DNA of 64,000 nt. Origin: Umbelopsis ramanniana AG (taxonomy: Eukaryota > Mucoromycota > Umbelopsidomycetes > Umbelopsidales > Umbelopsidaceae). The stretch spans positions 248,001-312,000 of the forward strand of contig NW_026252100.1 of the NCBI RefSeq assembly GCF_025399195.1. The letters run 5' to 3'. The notes beneath the pieces were generated by a model. It saw nothing but the letters and a program-made list of their open reading frames with translations, searched no databases and was not told the DNA's origin. A program made the translations under genes and the position numbers. This document shows, one piece after another, positions 11,328 through 23,644 of this stretch. How positions within the stretch are numbered: the stretch's first letter is position 1; each line of letters opens with the position of its first letter.

Positions 11328-12719
11328 ATGAGCATCGACAAAACCCTTGAAGAATTCATTACCCAAGCCATTGAAAACAACCGTAAGGATCTTCGTGAGC
11401 TAGCCAAGCAGATTCATGACCACCCTGAGGTTGGCTTTGAAGAGAAATTTGCCCACGAGTACCTGACCAAGTTGCTGGAGGAAAAGGGATTCACTGTGGA
11501 GCGACACGCTGGAGGCATTGAAACCGCTTTCGTTGCTACTTATGATACTGGAAAGCCAGGACCGCGCATCGGTGTCTGTTCTGAGTTTGATGCGTGAGTA
11601 TAAATTTTAATTTCTATGATCTGTCATTGTGTGTTCCTGGGAAAAGGCTAACCTAGACCCATTAGCTTGCAACTATCGGAAAAAGTTGTCTGTCACGCCT
11701 GCGGTCACAACCTGATTGCCACTGTGGGAGTAGCAACAGCTTTGGGGTTGCGATATGCCGTGGCTGAACCTTCTTACCAAGGCGGAGGCAAAATCGTATT
11801 GTTCGGTACTCCGGCCGAAGAAGGACAGGGTGGCAAAAACTACATGCTTGACGCTGGTCTATTCGAACAGGCTGACGTTTGCATGATGGCTCATCCTAGT
11901 GGTGGTAACAAGCAATATGGTAGAACTCCTACTATTGCACGTCAATCCTTGAAGGTTGAGTACTTTGGAAAGCCTGCTCACGCTGGTGGTATGCCATGGA
12001 AGGGAGTCAACGCTCTGGACGCTATAGTCCTGGCATACAACGGAATCTCCACGCTACGACAGCAATTGAGTCCTAATGACCGTGTTCACGGAATTATCAC
12101 CAAGTATGTAGCTGAACTTCATTTCTTCAATCTATGCCATATCATATCACTAACCTTTATCTTGTGTAACAGTGGAGGTTCAGCTGCCAATGTTATCCCC
12201 GATTATACCTCTGGTCAATTCACTGTTCGAGCTTTGAAAAAGGACCTGCTTGAGCAGCTGCAAAGCAAAGTTGAAAAGATCTTCCGATCGGCCGCGGATG
12301 CCACCGGATGCGAGATTAAGTTATCTTGGGACAAGAACCCTTACTTGGACACAATGCACAATAAGAAGATGATGAACGTATTTAGTACGGCAATGGACGG
12401 TTTCGGATTTGCCGACGTCAACCCAGGTGTTGAAAACCCACCTCCTGTTACCGCCAGCACTGATTTTGGCAATGTCTCTTACGTTATGCCAGGTATCCAC
12501 CCTATGTTTGGCATCAATACCCCCCATTTCCCACATACCGCTGCATTCGCTGATGCTGCTGGAACAGACGATGGTTTCGAAGCGGCTCTTGTGACTGCTA
12601 AGGCTTTGATTGTTACTGGCATGAAGGTGCTTCAAGATGAGGAGTTCTACAGTCAAGTTGTAGAAGAGTTTAAACAAATAGAAATAGATGGGAAAACAAA
12701 GGATGACTCTATTTATTGA
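11328..12719 (+). CDS. M20 family amidohydrolase/peptidase (PM20D2-like)
   Basis: Three exons (11328-11593, 11666-12103, 12173-12719) join in phase to 416 residues. Metal-site motifs of the M20 dizinc amidohydrolases are present: SEFDA, CHACGHN (Cys and two His), GTPAEEGQGG (Glu), MMAHPSG, and PHFPHTAAF near the C-terminus. The dimerisation/lid domain contains GKPAHAGGMPWKGVNALDA and, after splicing, HGIITNGGSAANVIPDY. Such enzymes hydrolyse N-acyl amino acids or dipeptides in the cytosol; the precise substrate is unknown. It lacks a signal peptide. The short exon-1 to exon-2 join shortens the usual DALPGIGHACGHN loop to a variant with LQLSEKVV between. Confidence 0.92.
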
Positions 12720-12761
12720 AAGTGAGTGCGTATAAACGCAAATAAACTATGTACATGATAA

Positions 12762-15700
12762 TTATGCCTCGAATTTTCTCTTCTTTTTGCTCTTCTTTTC
12801 GTCATCACCATCCTTACTTCGCTTCTTCTTCTTGCTTTTACTCTTGTTAGTTGCATCGATAGCATCCAAAACGTTAAGAAGGTCTTTGGGCGCCTTCTTG
12901 CGCTTTTCAGTAGCACGTTCATTATCCTCTGCATCATCGTTAGCTTCTTCTTTGGTGTTGCCCGATGCAAACTTCTTCTTCTTCTTGAACACTTTGTCTA
13001 TGTCATCCATGCCTTCTTGGGCATCCTCCGCAGTATCAGCGTCAATGAGCAACTGTATAAAGATGGTTATTGGTCAGTCACTTCAGAAGCCATGAAATGA
13101 TCTTGAAATGGTACTTACAGATTTCGAATGATCATTGATCGATTTCTTCTTCTTTCCACCCTTGCTACTGGTCTTTGTCTCCTGGGTTACACCGTCACCG
13201 AAGCCCAAATCACCAAGGTTAGGATTGGCAGGTATATTTACGCCAGCAGCAGTCTAAGATTTCAAAGTAAAAAGGTCAATAAATGAAAATCGATGTGTCG
13301 AAAAAAGTCAGTATAGGTAACCAACCTGAGCAGCCTTGGTGGATGCCATGGAGGTATCACCGAGAATATCTTTAAACATGTCCTTCTTGCGCTCAATGCC
13401 CTTTTCTCTTTCCTCCCACTCTTCTCTCTTGCGTTTAAAGTGGTCGATGTTGCAGTTACGCAAAATGTACTTGCCAAAGAAGTTCTTTGACAAATCGTAC
13501 TCATGGTTAACAAGGTCTTGCGCGATCTTAGCCTATACAGAAGAAATCGGATATGAGTCTCCTCGAATGAATTCGTCGCGGTAACAATGAGCAAAGCTAT
13601 ACCTTCATGTCAATATCCGCAACCTTCCAGCATTGATCCATCAAATGACTACCGAATTTATCCATGGAAATTTCATGGTACTTGTCTTCCAAGTTCCTTA
13701 GAATCTTCTTTTTGATCTTCAGGTTTGCATTTGGTGACGAGAGAATTGACTCATAGACACGAGATCCAGTGGGATCGAAGATCCAACGATAAGTGATAGC
13801 TTGAGGCTGTGCCAAAAAGCTGTAGGAAAGAAAGTGTAAGTAAAAACGGTTTCATAAAAGAGTGCATAGACAGGCTTTCTTTAACTGACCTGCTAACAAC
13901 AATGGTATTGTGCTCTTCAGGAAGCTTCATAAGCGTCTGAATAATAAGGGCACCTTGCATGTGGAACTTTTTGAGACTGCCCTTTTCCTCGTCAGTAGCA
14001 TGGATCCATTGCTATGAGACACAACAATTTAGTTTCAATCTGACTTTACCCGCATGAGCGTTGATATGCTTACCTGATAGGTCCACATGCGGATAACACA
14101 GTTAATGAAATCTTTGCGTTCAGTAGGAGAGTGGGTACCAAAGGCATCTGCTAAGCCAGACACAATCTGTTTCTCGCAAGATTTCATATTGCAGCAGGCA
14201 TCAACCAAACTGCGGATAACACCAACTTTACCGAATTCTGACAACACAATTAGATTAGTCAGACGATTGATGGTAAACAGAAAGCCCAGTTATGTACTCA
14301 CTCAGATAATCAGCAAATCCAGGTACGGCTTCCTCAACCATCAATTCAAGTTGCACTGTGGTACGAGCATTGACAAACAATTGTTGTACCACAAAGTTAG
14401 CTACAGGATGATGGCAAAGCTTGACCAGTCGATTACGGAAGTAGGTGACAAAGATTTTGTTATAGACTGAAGGAGATGCAGTTTTGAGAATAACTTCGAG
14501 CAAATGGGAACCAACTTGATCGCGAAGCAGGGTTTCAAACCAAGAATCTCTGTCGTGATTGGATTGTGTCGATTCTGTGGCTAATTGTTAATTACGGCTT
14601 TCTTGCAAAAGATGTATAAAATGGTGTCACACTTACCATCAGAAACAATACCCCACAAAATACGATCAATAATCATGTCTCTTGCATTTTGACCATCCTC
14701 TGTTTCAGGTTGAAGTTCCAGCAATAGCTATCATGAAGGATGTTTCAGCACCATTATCCAAGCGAATGCTTTTTCATTTTACATCAATTTGAAATCCTTA
14801 CCTGCAATACAGGGTTTGCAACTCTGTGGACCGCGAGCGTGCGGATAACAGTCTCTGACAATCCTTCAGTAAGCTCACGAGTCAGTTCATGTAGCATGTC
14901 AGTAAATGATTTTGGAACTACCCTTGTTGGGCTAGCTTTGGTAGATAACTATTGATCAAATGTCATTAGAACCTTGCTTCTATATCTGTTCCGTGATTAT
15001 ATATGATCAGATTTTAGCTTCAGTACCTTGATATCCTTATTGTTGTTGGTATTTCTATATTTTTGAGACTTCTTGCTGCGAAGTTGGCCCTTAACATCAC
15101 TGTCTTCGTCAATTCGCTTTCCTGCCAGCAAGTAGAGCAAAACTCGGATGACATGCGAGGCGAAGGGATCAGAGATGAGGGAGCAAAGTTGAGGCTTCAA
15201 TTCCTATAGTATATAAAGAAATTAGTATATTAGAAAATTATATGATAGCTTAGTTGCCATGGCACTTACTTTGCAAAGCGAAAGAACCAACTCTTCCATA
15301 GAAAGCAATACACCAACATCGCCGCTCTCTTTTGCACCTTCATCTGGTCCAGGTACACTTTCTCCGCGGGCTTCACGCTCAGCCGAATCCGCACCAAGTG
15401 TCAACAGAGTTTGGCACACATGTGAGGCAAATCGATGGGTAAATAACTCTGCGTAGCGTCCTGTCAGGCGGTCCATGAACACTCTCAGTTCAAAATCACT
15501 GGAAATTTTGAGCAATTTTTCCAGCACCAAAGAGCAAGTATGATCTGTAGCTAATACAAGTTCTTTATCTTGGACTTCCGTATACACATTGGCAACAAAA
15601 AGTTGTTGATCTAAAGAGAGATAGTGAGCTTCAATGTGTACAATAGGAGCTTTCACAGTGAATTAAAACTAACCTTGAGTAGTCTCAAATGGTGGATCAT

Positions 15701-15968
15701 CCAATGTTTGTTCGACACTCTTAAAGTATTGCTGAACATCAGCATCAAGAAATCCAAAAAACGCTTGACTAGGGTCGTATCCTCTAGGGCGCTCGAAGTT
15801 ATGGCTGTCCTGTTGATAACCATTAGGATCTTGGTCGACAACCATGGGCTGCATGGGCTCATTGTTCTCAGCATTTTCGAAACCTTCGTCATAGACTTCT
15901 TCTTTGTTGGTCTTTTCCTTCTTTCCTCGCTTTCCTCGAGTTCTACCTTCTCGTTTGTCTCGTGGCAT
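12762..15968 (-). CDS. NOP9: Nucleolar pumilio-repeat protein Nop9
   Basis: Twelve minus-strand exons (15968-15674, 15610-15270, 15203-15027, 14948-14802, 14727-14637, 14580-14302, 14237-14074, 14011-13890, 13819-13603, 13532-13326, 13253-13119, 13052-12762) join in phase to 821 residues. A basic N-terminus (MPRDKREGRTRGKRGKK) resembles a nuclear/nucleolar signal. Pumilio-type repeats follow, including DHTCSLVLEKLL, HRFASHVCQTLL, SDPFASHVIRVLL, RDQVGSHLLEVIL, HPVANFVVQQLF, MQGALIIQTLM, PTGSRVYESIL and MDKFGSHLMDQC. The C-terminus is a Lys-rich tail. Nop9 binds pre-rRNA near the 20S cleavage region and is needed for 40S subunit maturation. Its stop is only about 40 bases from the stop of the M20 gene on the other strand. 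Confidence 0.94.
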
Positions 15969-16122
15969 GATTGGCAGTTGACTGAAAAATGAAAAAGTCT
16001 TTTCTTTTTTTTTGTCCACTTGCAGAAATTCCGACTTCATTGAAAAAATTGTGACTATCTTTTCAAAGAGCAGTAGCTGTGCCATATTGCAACAACACAC
16101 CAGAGTATCTTTCACCATCTTC
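15969..16122. promoter_or_regulatory. Divergent promoter of NOP9 and the zinc-finger gene
   Basis: Only 154 bases separate the two start codons, so both promoters must lie here or overlap the 5' ends. A long T/A run near 16000-16012 could be nucleosome-excluding. No TATA box is clear. Confidence 0.45.
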
Positions 16123-16572
16123 ATGTACAAGTATGCTACTCGATGGACGAGGATTTTAACAGCTTTAAGTGCACCGAATTATAGACATATACCCAGTGTA
16201 CAATTGAAAACGGTAATATACTGACCAACGTACTTCTCGCTAAATCACCTTGTCCTAATACATATCCCCATTTGTTGTTTACAGTCGCAATTGATCACTA
16301 CTCGCCTACTCTCGAAATCTTCGGGCCCATTGCGTTCGTTTCGACGGGGTGATTGGATATGTCCTAATTGTAAACTACACAACAAAGCTGTGCGATCAGT
16401 TTGTTTGGAATGCGGCACTTTGGCAGCTAGCAGTCGACTGGTGAGAAAGGGGGACTGGCTATGTCCTTCGTGCGGATGCTACAACTTTCAGAACAGAATG
16501 AGCTGCAAAGAATGCGAGGAGCTTCGAGAAGATGTGAAGGAAAGCTTGAAAGCTTCGGGGATTGATGTATAA
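16123..16572 (+). CDS. Small double RanBP2-type zinc-finger protein, possibly mitochondrial
   Basis: Two exons (16123-16212 and 16285-16572) join in phase 0 to 125 residues. Two RanBP2-type fingers follow the pattern W-x-C-x2-C, N, C-x2-C: one starts GDWICPNC and ends CLECGT, the other starts GDWLCPSC and ends CKECEE. Such fingers bind single-stranded RNA or ubiquitin. The N-terminal 50 residues (MYKYATRWTRILTAL, then several Arg and hydroxylated residues, no acidic residue) look like a mitochondrial presequence; this is inference. Without exon 1 the protein would start at a Met inside exon 2, so exon 1 is supported by splice signals and presequence character only. No specific yeast counterpart is recognised. 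Confidence 0.75.
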
Positions 16573-16992
16573 TTCTTGTACTCAAAGTATTCACCACGGA
16601 TCAATCATTCATTTCCGTTTGTGCCATTCCCACCATTGTCGGCACCGTTCTCTTACACTATAGAGACTTTACCCTTGCTATCTTACACAAGATAATGTAT
16701 ATATGTCATCGTTTTTCCTTAATACTCTGTGATCATTAAATTTGCACCATTTGAATTATTTATTCCATGCCAATGATTTCGCCGTCCTTCGAAAAAAAAA
16801 AAGAAAAAGAAATAGGGAGACTCAGCGGTATTACCGCTTGAACGCTTCCATTTATGATATAACTCCACTAATAACGTTTACAGTTGGCCTATGTTCATGT
16901 TGATACCAAATTTGCCATACCGTTATTTCCTATATGATCAGTGGTATTGCTAAATTTACAAAAAAATTATCCCAATATCTACAACGATATGC
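16573..16992. other. Convergent 3' spacer
   Basis: The region between two convergent genes holds an A-rich tract near 16791-16820 and AT-rich sequence. No gene is seen. Confidence 0.5.
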
Positions 16993-18391
16993 TCAACAGA
17001 GCGATCCTATAGCAAATGAGCGAGCTCCAAAGTAGCCCATTAGCCCTACGTACTGTAAATCAATATTATCAGCCTCATTCTCACTTCTGAGAAGCTTGAG
17101 CATAACGTAGCGTCCAGAACTAATTGCAAAAGATTCACTGTCAATAACGTTCCACCTAAAATCATACAGAAAAACTGTAATTACCGCTCTCCTAGGTCAA
17201 TACATTGCTGTTGTTCTCGCCTAACATGAAACCAAGCTATTGGATCATACCCATCCTCCTTGGGGGATATTTGATCTATATCACAGTCGCGAGTTTGGCT
17301 ACGCACTTTAGCACAGTGTGCTTTAAAGTCATCCCTGGTGAAACTATCAAACTTTTCTGTGGCTATGTTGGCTGCAGTCAGTGCATGCCCTTGTTTAGAC
17401 CGGTTAAACTATGATAAAACCTACCTTTTAGATCGATTGGGTGATGCGAGATGAAAATCATGCCTTCTTTGCCTATTGATTACGATGTTGTTAATGAGTT
17501 TCAGAAGTGATAACATCATGCCAGAAAGTGTAGTTACATGGGGCGGTAAATCTGTTGATACAAGGTAGTCAGTAAAGTAGTTTTGATTCATGCTCCATTT
17601 TAGATTTCATTTACGTACCCTTGTCGAGGGGATCTGATTATTAACTGTGATAATACACAAGGGAGAGTCTTATACATGCCACCGCTACTTGCCGACGGGT
17701 TGAACTTGAGCAGTATATTGATTGTGCCCCTCCTTCCTGAGCTACAATTCGGTTTAATGCCTTCCGTCAAAATCATTCAGCCCTCTGAGTCCTTATCATT
17801 ACTTACCAGTAGACGGTGCTATCATCGTGCAAGATATTTTGAACAGAATATGTTGGTCTGGCGGAGGAGGAATAGAAAATTGTTTGTAAACTTGATCACC
17901 GATGCGCTAGAGTAACAAACAGAACAAACTCAGACTTACGAAAAATGGCCTCCGTCAGTTTGTGCAATGTCGAAGGTTAATGGGAAGTAGTCGCAACAGG
18001 CCCGTCGACGGGTACTTTGGTGTTTTTGATCAGAGGAGCCGTATATGCCGGTGTTACCATCATCTGCAAGACAAAAGCTGATATTCTCTTCAGACATCGA
18101 ATTAATATCGTCAGGTTCGATCGATATGGTATGGCTTGGCGACCCGAGGGTAACATGGTGTGTATGGATTCGATATGGAGAGCGGTTCATTTGCAGAACT
18201 CGCTGCGATCGACTAGGTAGTGGTAAGCTAGTTAGACTTCGGTGAGAGGGGAAACTATGATAGAGTGCGGAACTTGTGGTAAGTGCTGATGAGCTATCAT
18301 GAGTTACTGCTGACAATGCTGGCGACAAGGACATGTTAGACATGGCCAGCTTAATGGAACTGACACAAGTGGTTTTGCCTTTAGAATACAA
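16993..18391 (-). CDS. Conserved-looking protein of unknown function with discoidin-like C-terminus
   Basis: I do not recognise this gene. Seven minus-strand exons are proposed: 18391-17940, 17906-17807, 17736-17619, 17551-17538, 17472-17425, 17356-17185 and 17155-16993. Exons 2-7 are fully phase-consistent and give RIGDQVYKQFSIPPPPDQ, INILLKFNPSASSGG, EGMIFISHHPIDL, and a C-terminal block with FAISSGRYVMLKLLR, NIDLQYVGLMGY and GARSFAIGSLC. That block resembles the jelly-roll of F5/8 type C or DOC-type galactose-binding domains (inference). The join of exon 1 to exon 2 is off by one base over a 33-nt intron, although exon 1 (ending in CDYFPLTFDIAQTDGGHF) looks coding. A one-base homopolymer error at 17941-17945, a real frameshift or a wrong model could explain this. 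Total length would be near 390 residues. Confidence 0.65.
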
Positions 18392-18973
18392 GAATTTTTT
18401 TTTCGGTAAGACGGTCGCATGATATCACCGTTTTTCACAAATTTGAGATCGAGTGAGCTACGCCTTCATTTTTAAGCTATTTGACTTTCTATAGATCGCT
18501 CAGAGAGTAGCGAAACTGGAAAACGGAAGTGCGTTACTTTGAGATATCGCAGAAAGCAATCTGTTCTTCAGTTTACTGTATGAGAAACCTAGAACGGTGC
18601 GCTGCTATGAAGATTCCCACCACATCCTAGTGACCTTGTCCTTGTACAACAAGTTTTCAAAGCTTTGAGCTATTATACTACTGATAGCATGAACGAAATC
18701 ACTTTGCTTATAGTGTTTAGGAATACTTATAGCTACCTGAATGCAACACTAATACCGAACCATGGTTCTTTTTTGAAAGGACAATGCAGGGGGGACATGT
18801 AGCGACTGAATGGCCATGTTTGATAGAGAATATGCAGTAACTTGGAAGATACCCCTTAAATATTCATCCGCACTAGCAGTTACGACAGTAATAGCACGGT
18901 TGAATGAGATAATTATTTGGTCAAGCTTGAAGTAACATTGCTTCACGCACTCTATTATAAGACGTGAGAACTT
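18392..18973. other. Intergenic region
   Basis: Upstream of the unknown gene and downstream of VPS3, both on the minus strand. Only short frames without family motifs are present. Confidence 0.5.
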
Positions 18974-21900
18974 CTATTGAACAAGACCATCAGTCTTGGC
19001 ACAGTGCAAGTGATACAGTTCACCACTATCCATCTGCTGAGCTACTAAACTATCACCAAGGTAATTGCCGCATTTCTCACAGGTTGAGTCTGACTCTATT
19101 ATTGTTGGACCTTTATCATCTTGTAGTTTGAACAACCGGTAGGAGACCTGCAAAAGTAAATGATGTCAGAAAACCTAATATAGGAGATCCTAAAGGGGTG
19201 ATCCAAAATCACTTGCCATCAAATTTTCACCTCGAGAGAGGCCAAGCACAATTTTGGCTTGTAATTTTTCGTCGGTAGCTTTTCTGAAGGCTTGTAATAA
19301 ATAGCGTTCCACTACATTCACTGGCCATTCATCTGGAAGCAGCTCAAGCACCTGAAAAGGAATAAGTAATGGGTTTACAGTGTGTCAACTATGATTGGTC
19401 AATGATATATACCTCTGCAAGATCAAGGTATAGTCCCTGTGTGTTCAGCAGATGAACGCTTCTATACTGTCGTAGATCCCTGTGATTTTTTGTAAGTATA
19501 TACAATGATATCCCCTCTGCATTTCATAGACAGATAACACGTACTGGTCTGAAATATTCAAATACATCTTGAGAAGTAAGAGGCAGAGCTCCCGTCGCTC
19601 TTGTGTCTCTTCCGCTGTCATAACAGGCAGCCTAGGTAATTCCTTTTCCATGCGATGCTTTGCCTTGCGGCTCGAGGTTGATGGTTTTGAAAATTCCTTT
19701 TCTTTGTTGGTAGTCGCGCTGCCAATGCTATGCCCGCCTGTTACACAATACAGCTCTGCACCAACAAAGTCATTCAACTCCAATGTCAATATCTGAAGTG
19801 CCTCTTCATGCTTGTGTAGCTGTGAGATAAAATACCGTCGTGAATACATCATATATATCAGCTGTAATATATACTGCTCCTCCATACCTTTCCATAGAGT
19901 ATGGCACGTTCAAGCTGCAACTGTTCACTAGAAATTAAACGCTCCAAGACTGTGTTTGGGTCAAACTGGCGAGACCGCTGAAGTAATTTGAGTAGCCTGA
20001 GGCGTAGCTGAACAAATTTCGAAACGGAGGTATGCTGTGCCATGTAAGCCATGAATGTTATTTGAGGCTGGCTTCGGTTTGACGCAGCCATTCGCCTTTC
20101 AGATTCAGCAACAAGCTCCTTGTAATCGTATACTGCAGCAGATCAAATAATGAGGACATGAAGACGCGTCCATCCAAGCATAACCAAATGTACTAACCCA
20201 TTTTCTTAAAAACTTCAACGTTCTTGGGATCTTCCATACCTGATTGGACGTCTTGAGCATAGCTGCAAGCCAGTCGAGTGTGATGCTCGGGGCTCCCGCT
20301 GCCCTTTCCTTGAACCAAATATTCTAAGTAGGTTTGAGCAGGTGCATTGCCATAGGTATCGAGCTTGCCAAGTATTTTGTCTGAATCCAAAGAATCTGCA
20401 GCTTTCGCCTCCATGAAGACTCGAACGCCATCAGAAGCACTATGATCCATCAACCACCACCCGTACTTTTCAATGATGGGAACAGATTCTTCACTAGCAT
20501 CTAAATCTGTGATCAACATGTCTCGTATTTGATTTAAACCATCGGTGAAATTTGGATCTTTCAACTCTTGATCATATATCCTATAGGCGTTTTATGAAGT
20601 CAGTAATCAGCTGTTGCTATTCGTAGTATCCAAAGTTCGTTACCATACCTTGTCCACATTTCCAGAACATCTGTAAACATGCCTTTTGTTTTGTATAGCA
20701 GTGATAAAGCGTAATATCTCTACAGGGTACCATATGAGTACGATGGTAGCAACAAGTCTTGAAAAATAACGCATGTAGATTTACCTGTGCATTCATAAGT
20801 GCTTCAACGCTATCGTCGATACAGCAGTCATTAGGGTTGATGACAAGGTCAAATAATAGAGTAGTATCCTCTTTGGTAGCGGAAACTTTGAGCAGTGCGG
20901 TGTCTATACACTAAGAAAAGCCGAGCGTTTGTCATTTGTTTGTCCATGACAATTAAACCCCGTTGAGCTACAAAAACTATTTACCTTGCACGTCTTGGAT
21001 CCTTTAGCATCTCTATTGTACTTAGCTCTTTCTCGTAGCAAATACTTCTGTACAGCTTCGCGAGCATTCAAAAGGAGAACACGCCGAAGTTCAACAGTAG
21101 CGGAGGCAGTTTCAACGTCGGGCTGGATGTGTGGACTATAGTTCTTCTCGATATTACGAGCAACTAAGAAAAGTCAAAGCATACATTAGCAACCAGTCGT
21201 ACACATAAACACAACGGATGTAAACCATCATCACCTATATCTTCAATCCTTCCAATACTATCTACAATTTTTTTGACTCCTTCATAGAGGACCACATCGG
21301 GGATGCAATCCTTCTCCTTCTGGATGGTAAGATCTTTGAATAAATCTATGATAACGGTTGGATTGACATTGCCTTTTGACAAAAGACTGAAGGCGTCATC
21401 AAATAAAGTCTCTCCAAGGAACAAAAATCCAGCCTTCTGGTAAACGTAGTCTAGCTCGTGTCGCTGATATGAAGGCAAAATGAAATGTTACGCAACCGCA
21501 ATAACGGGAGGTGCAGTATATATGAGGCTATACTTACGATACGACCTCCACCGCGACTTCCTCCTTGAGCTGAAAGGTTTTGCATCGCTTGGTTTGCTAA
21601 AGAAACACCAGCCTCCACCTGATTGGTGTCCAAAAGTGCATCAGCCTGGACTATCATCGGTGTAACTAGCAAACCCATAATACTGTCCTTGTTGTAGAGC
21701 AGAAGTCTTGTTGGTACAATATACGACCTGCTGAGTTGCTGATTGATGAAATCACAATCAATATTGTCCAATGGCTCCATATCGCGCGGTGTCCATTGAA
21801 ACTGTCGTAACCGAGTTGTCAAACCTTCAGCCCAGACTTTAATTCCATGCCCCATACATAATCCTCGAGGTTCAATTCCAGGCTGTAGTTCCAATGTTTG

Positions 21901-23231
21901 GACACATTGCTGATCTCGAATATTGTGCACTTCAATTGTTCTGTTGCGTAGTAAAGAGATAATATAGGGAAATTGTACGGTTATGGCACGAGGATAACTG
22001 CCCCATTGGAGTGTGCCACGAATAGCATCGCCTACGGAATTCACAAAGATACCTATGGTAGTCTGATTATTGACGTTTCCGCTCACAACAAGAAACTCGC
22101 CGTCTCCAATAACAGCTATTAAAGGCTTTGGAATAAATCCTCCAGGAGATTGCGGACTAGCCGGCTGGGGGCCAGACACGGATTGTGGAGTTGGTATTAA
22201 AGAGGTTGCAGAATTTAATTGTACATTGACGAGTTTATATTGTTGAGTGTCGGCAAGACATAAGCTGTGGCCATGTCGAGCAACTGTAATGGCGCCATTA
22301 GGTAGCGGGAGTTCCTTCAAATTTAAGCTTTAATATAAATATATGAATACTAGAATTCTTAATGACTTCAACTTACCTTTTTGAGCTGCACAAGCTCACC
22401 GATTTTATATAATTGAATGACTCTACGTTTAATAACACAGAGCTTGATAGTTCCATCTTCGCCAATACGACCTTCTTCTGCAAAATCATGACAGAAACAG
22501 CTCACTCCTTTGATATGTGGTATTATAGAAACGGGTATCGGGTCGAAGAATGGGAGGGTATAGAATGATAATGTAGAATCTATCATCGGATATCGAGATT
22601 CAGTAAGGGCTACTCTTTCAGAGTACATCTAGCCATAACTAAATGAAACGAAAGTACATACCACAAAGAACAATGGCTTTTGAAACTTGGGGAAGCACCA
22701 TAATCTTTTCGACAACTTTTCTGCCGAGCTCCAAATTGATTTTGCCTTCCAACTTAGATATATACTGTAGCTCGTTCTGCAACAATATAGCGAAAAACAT
22801 TAATTGGTCTTCCGTCACATAGTTTCTGTTCATAAATTGATTCACTCCATACCGAGTTGTCAGCCTGCTGTTCTTCTATTATGTAATGGAGGATAAACCC
22901 ATCGCTGGTTCCGACGTACAAATTGTTATCTATGACATGGCGAGTTAGCTGAGAAGTGGACTCTGTTCTTTCTTATTTTTTTTATCATACCCCATGCTTC
23001 CACTGCTTCAATTCCTTGCTTTCCAGTCGAAGTAAGTGACCTGAATCTCGAACCGACTCCAGGTGGTGACGAAGGAGGCGATTTGTGGTCACTGATCGGA
23101 GATGTTCGTTGGCGCGAGAAGAGAGTACGCGGGGTGCTAGTAGTGGGCGAAACGGCTCCCGACGGCGGTGAAACTGGCTCTATCGATACATCGTTAAGTA
23201 TAGTTTGAAGAGTATAAGGTACGAAGGTCAT
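18974..23231 (-). CDS. VPS3: CORVET tethering subunit Vps3 (TGFBRAP1-like)
   Basis: About 15 exons encode an estimated 1,130 residues. The N-terminus holds a citron homology (CNH) beta-propeller: NNLYVGTSDGFILHY, KAIVLC, TLSFYTLP, LPNGAITVARHG, GIFVNSVGDAIRGTLQW and RNRTIEVHNIRDQQCVQTL. The alpha-solenoid carries the Vps39/TGFBRAP1 signature ELDYVYQKAGFLFLGETLF followed by DAFSLLSKGNV, then TYLEYLVQG. Near the C-terminus are ERAILYGK and HEEALQILTLELNDFVGAE, and a short zinc-binding tail with CEKCGNYLGDS and YHLHC. These features fit Vps3/TGFBRAP1, which links CORVET to Rab5 on early endosomes, better than Vam6/Vps39; the CORVET assignment rests on family resemblance. A Ser/Pro-rich insert sits near residues 15-60. 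Exon edges are approximate. Confidence 0.88.
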
Positions 23232-23644
23232 CTTGGACAGGATTCTGCCACAAGTGGCATCTAACGAGCGGAATGCTTGGCTTTAAAGTACACAGGGACG
23301 GACTTTTCGCTGAATGGGCAACTCTGGGTTTCGAGAAATCCCACGTGACCGTTTGCAGTCGCAGTGGATATAACTTCGAAGCCATGCAGCTTTCAACAAC
23401 CCAAACAGCACTATAAATCGAGGATACCGTCATTCAAGATGTAGTTTTACGAAAGAACTTTATGTAATTTGACAGTAACACCCAGCCGCTACATATTTGC
23501 TGCTCCAATCTGTGATAACAATGGCTTGACAGTATACTGTCATAATGCAAACCAGGAGCCACTGGCTGTCAAACAAAACCATTCTGTTCTGTCAGTCTAT
23601 ATACAGGATGTTCATAACTTAGCCGCCTCAACTGTTCAGATTAG
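23232..23644. other. Spacer between VPS3 and the nucleoplasmin-like gene
   Basis: Promoter side of VPS3 and 3' flank of the next minus-strand gene. No further gene or clear element is seen. Confidence 0.5.

Noticed and set aside
12719-12762. Possible fusion of the M20 gene and NOP9
   Set aside because: They lie on opposite strands with separate stop codons about 40 bases apart; only a convergent arrangement.
12787-13095. Long Leu/Ser-rich open frame on + over the NOP9 C-terminus
   Set aside because: It is the antisense of a Lys/Glu-rich coding exon, which creates artificial open frames; the NOP9 exon is phase-consistent and conserved in type.
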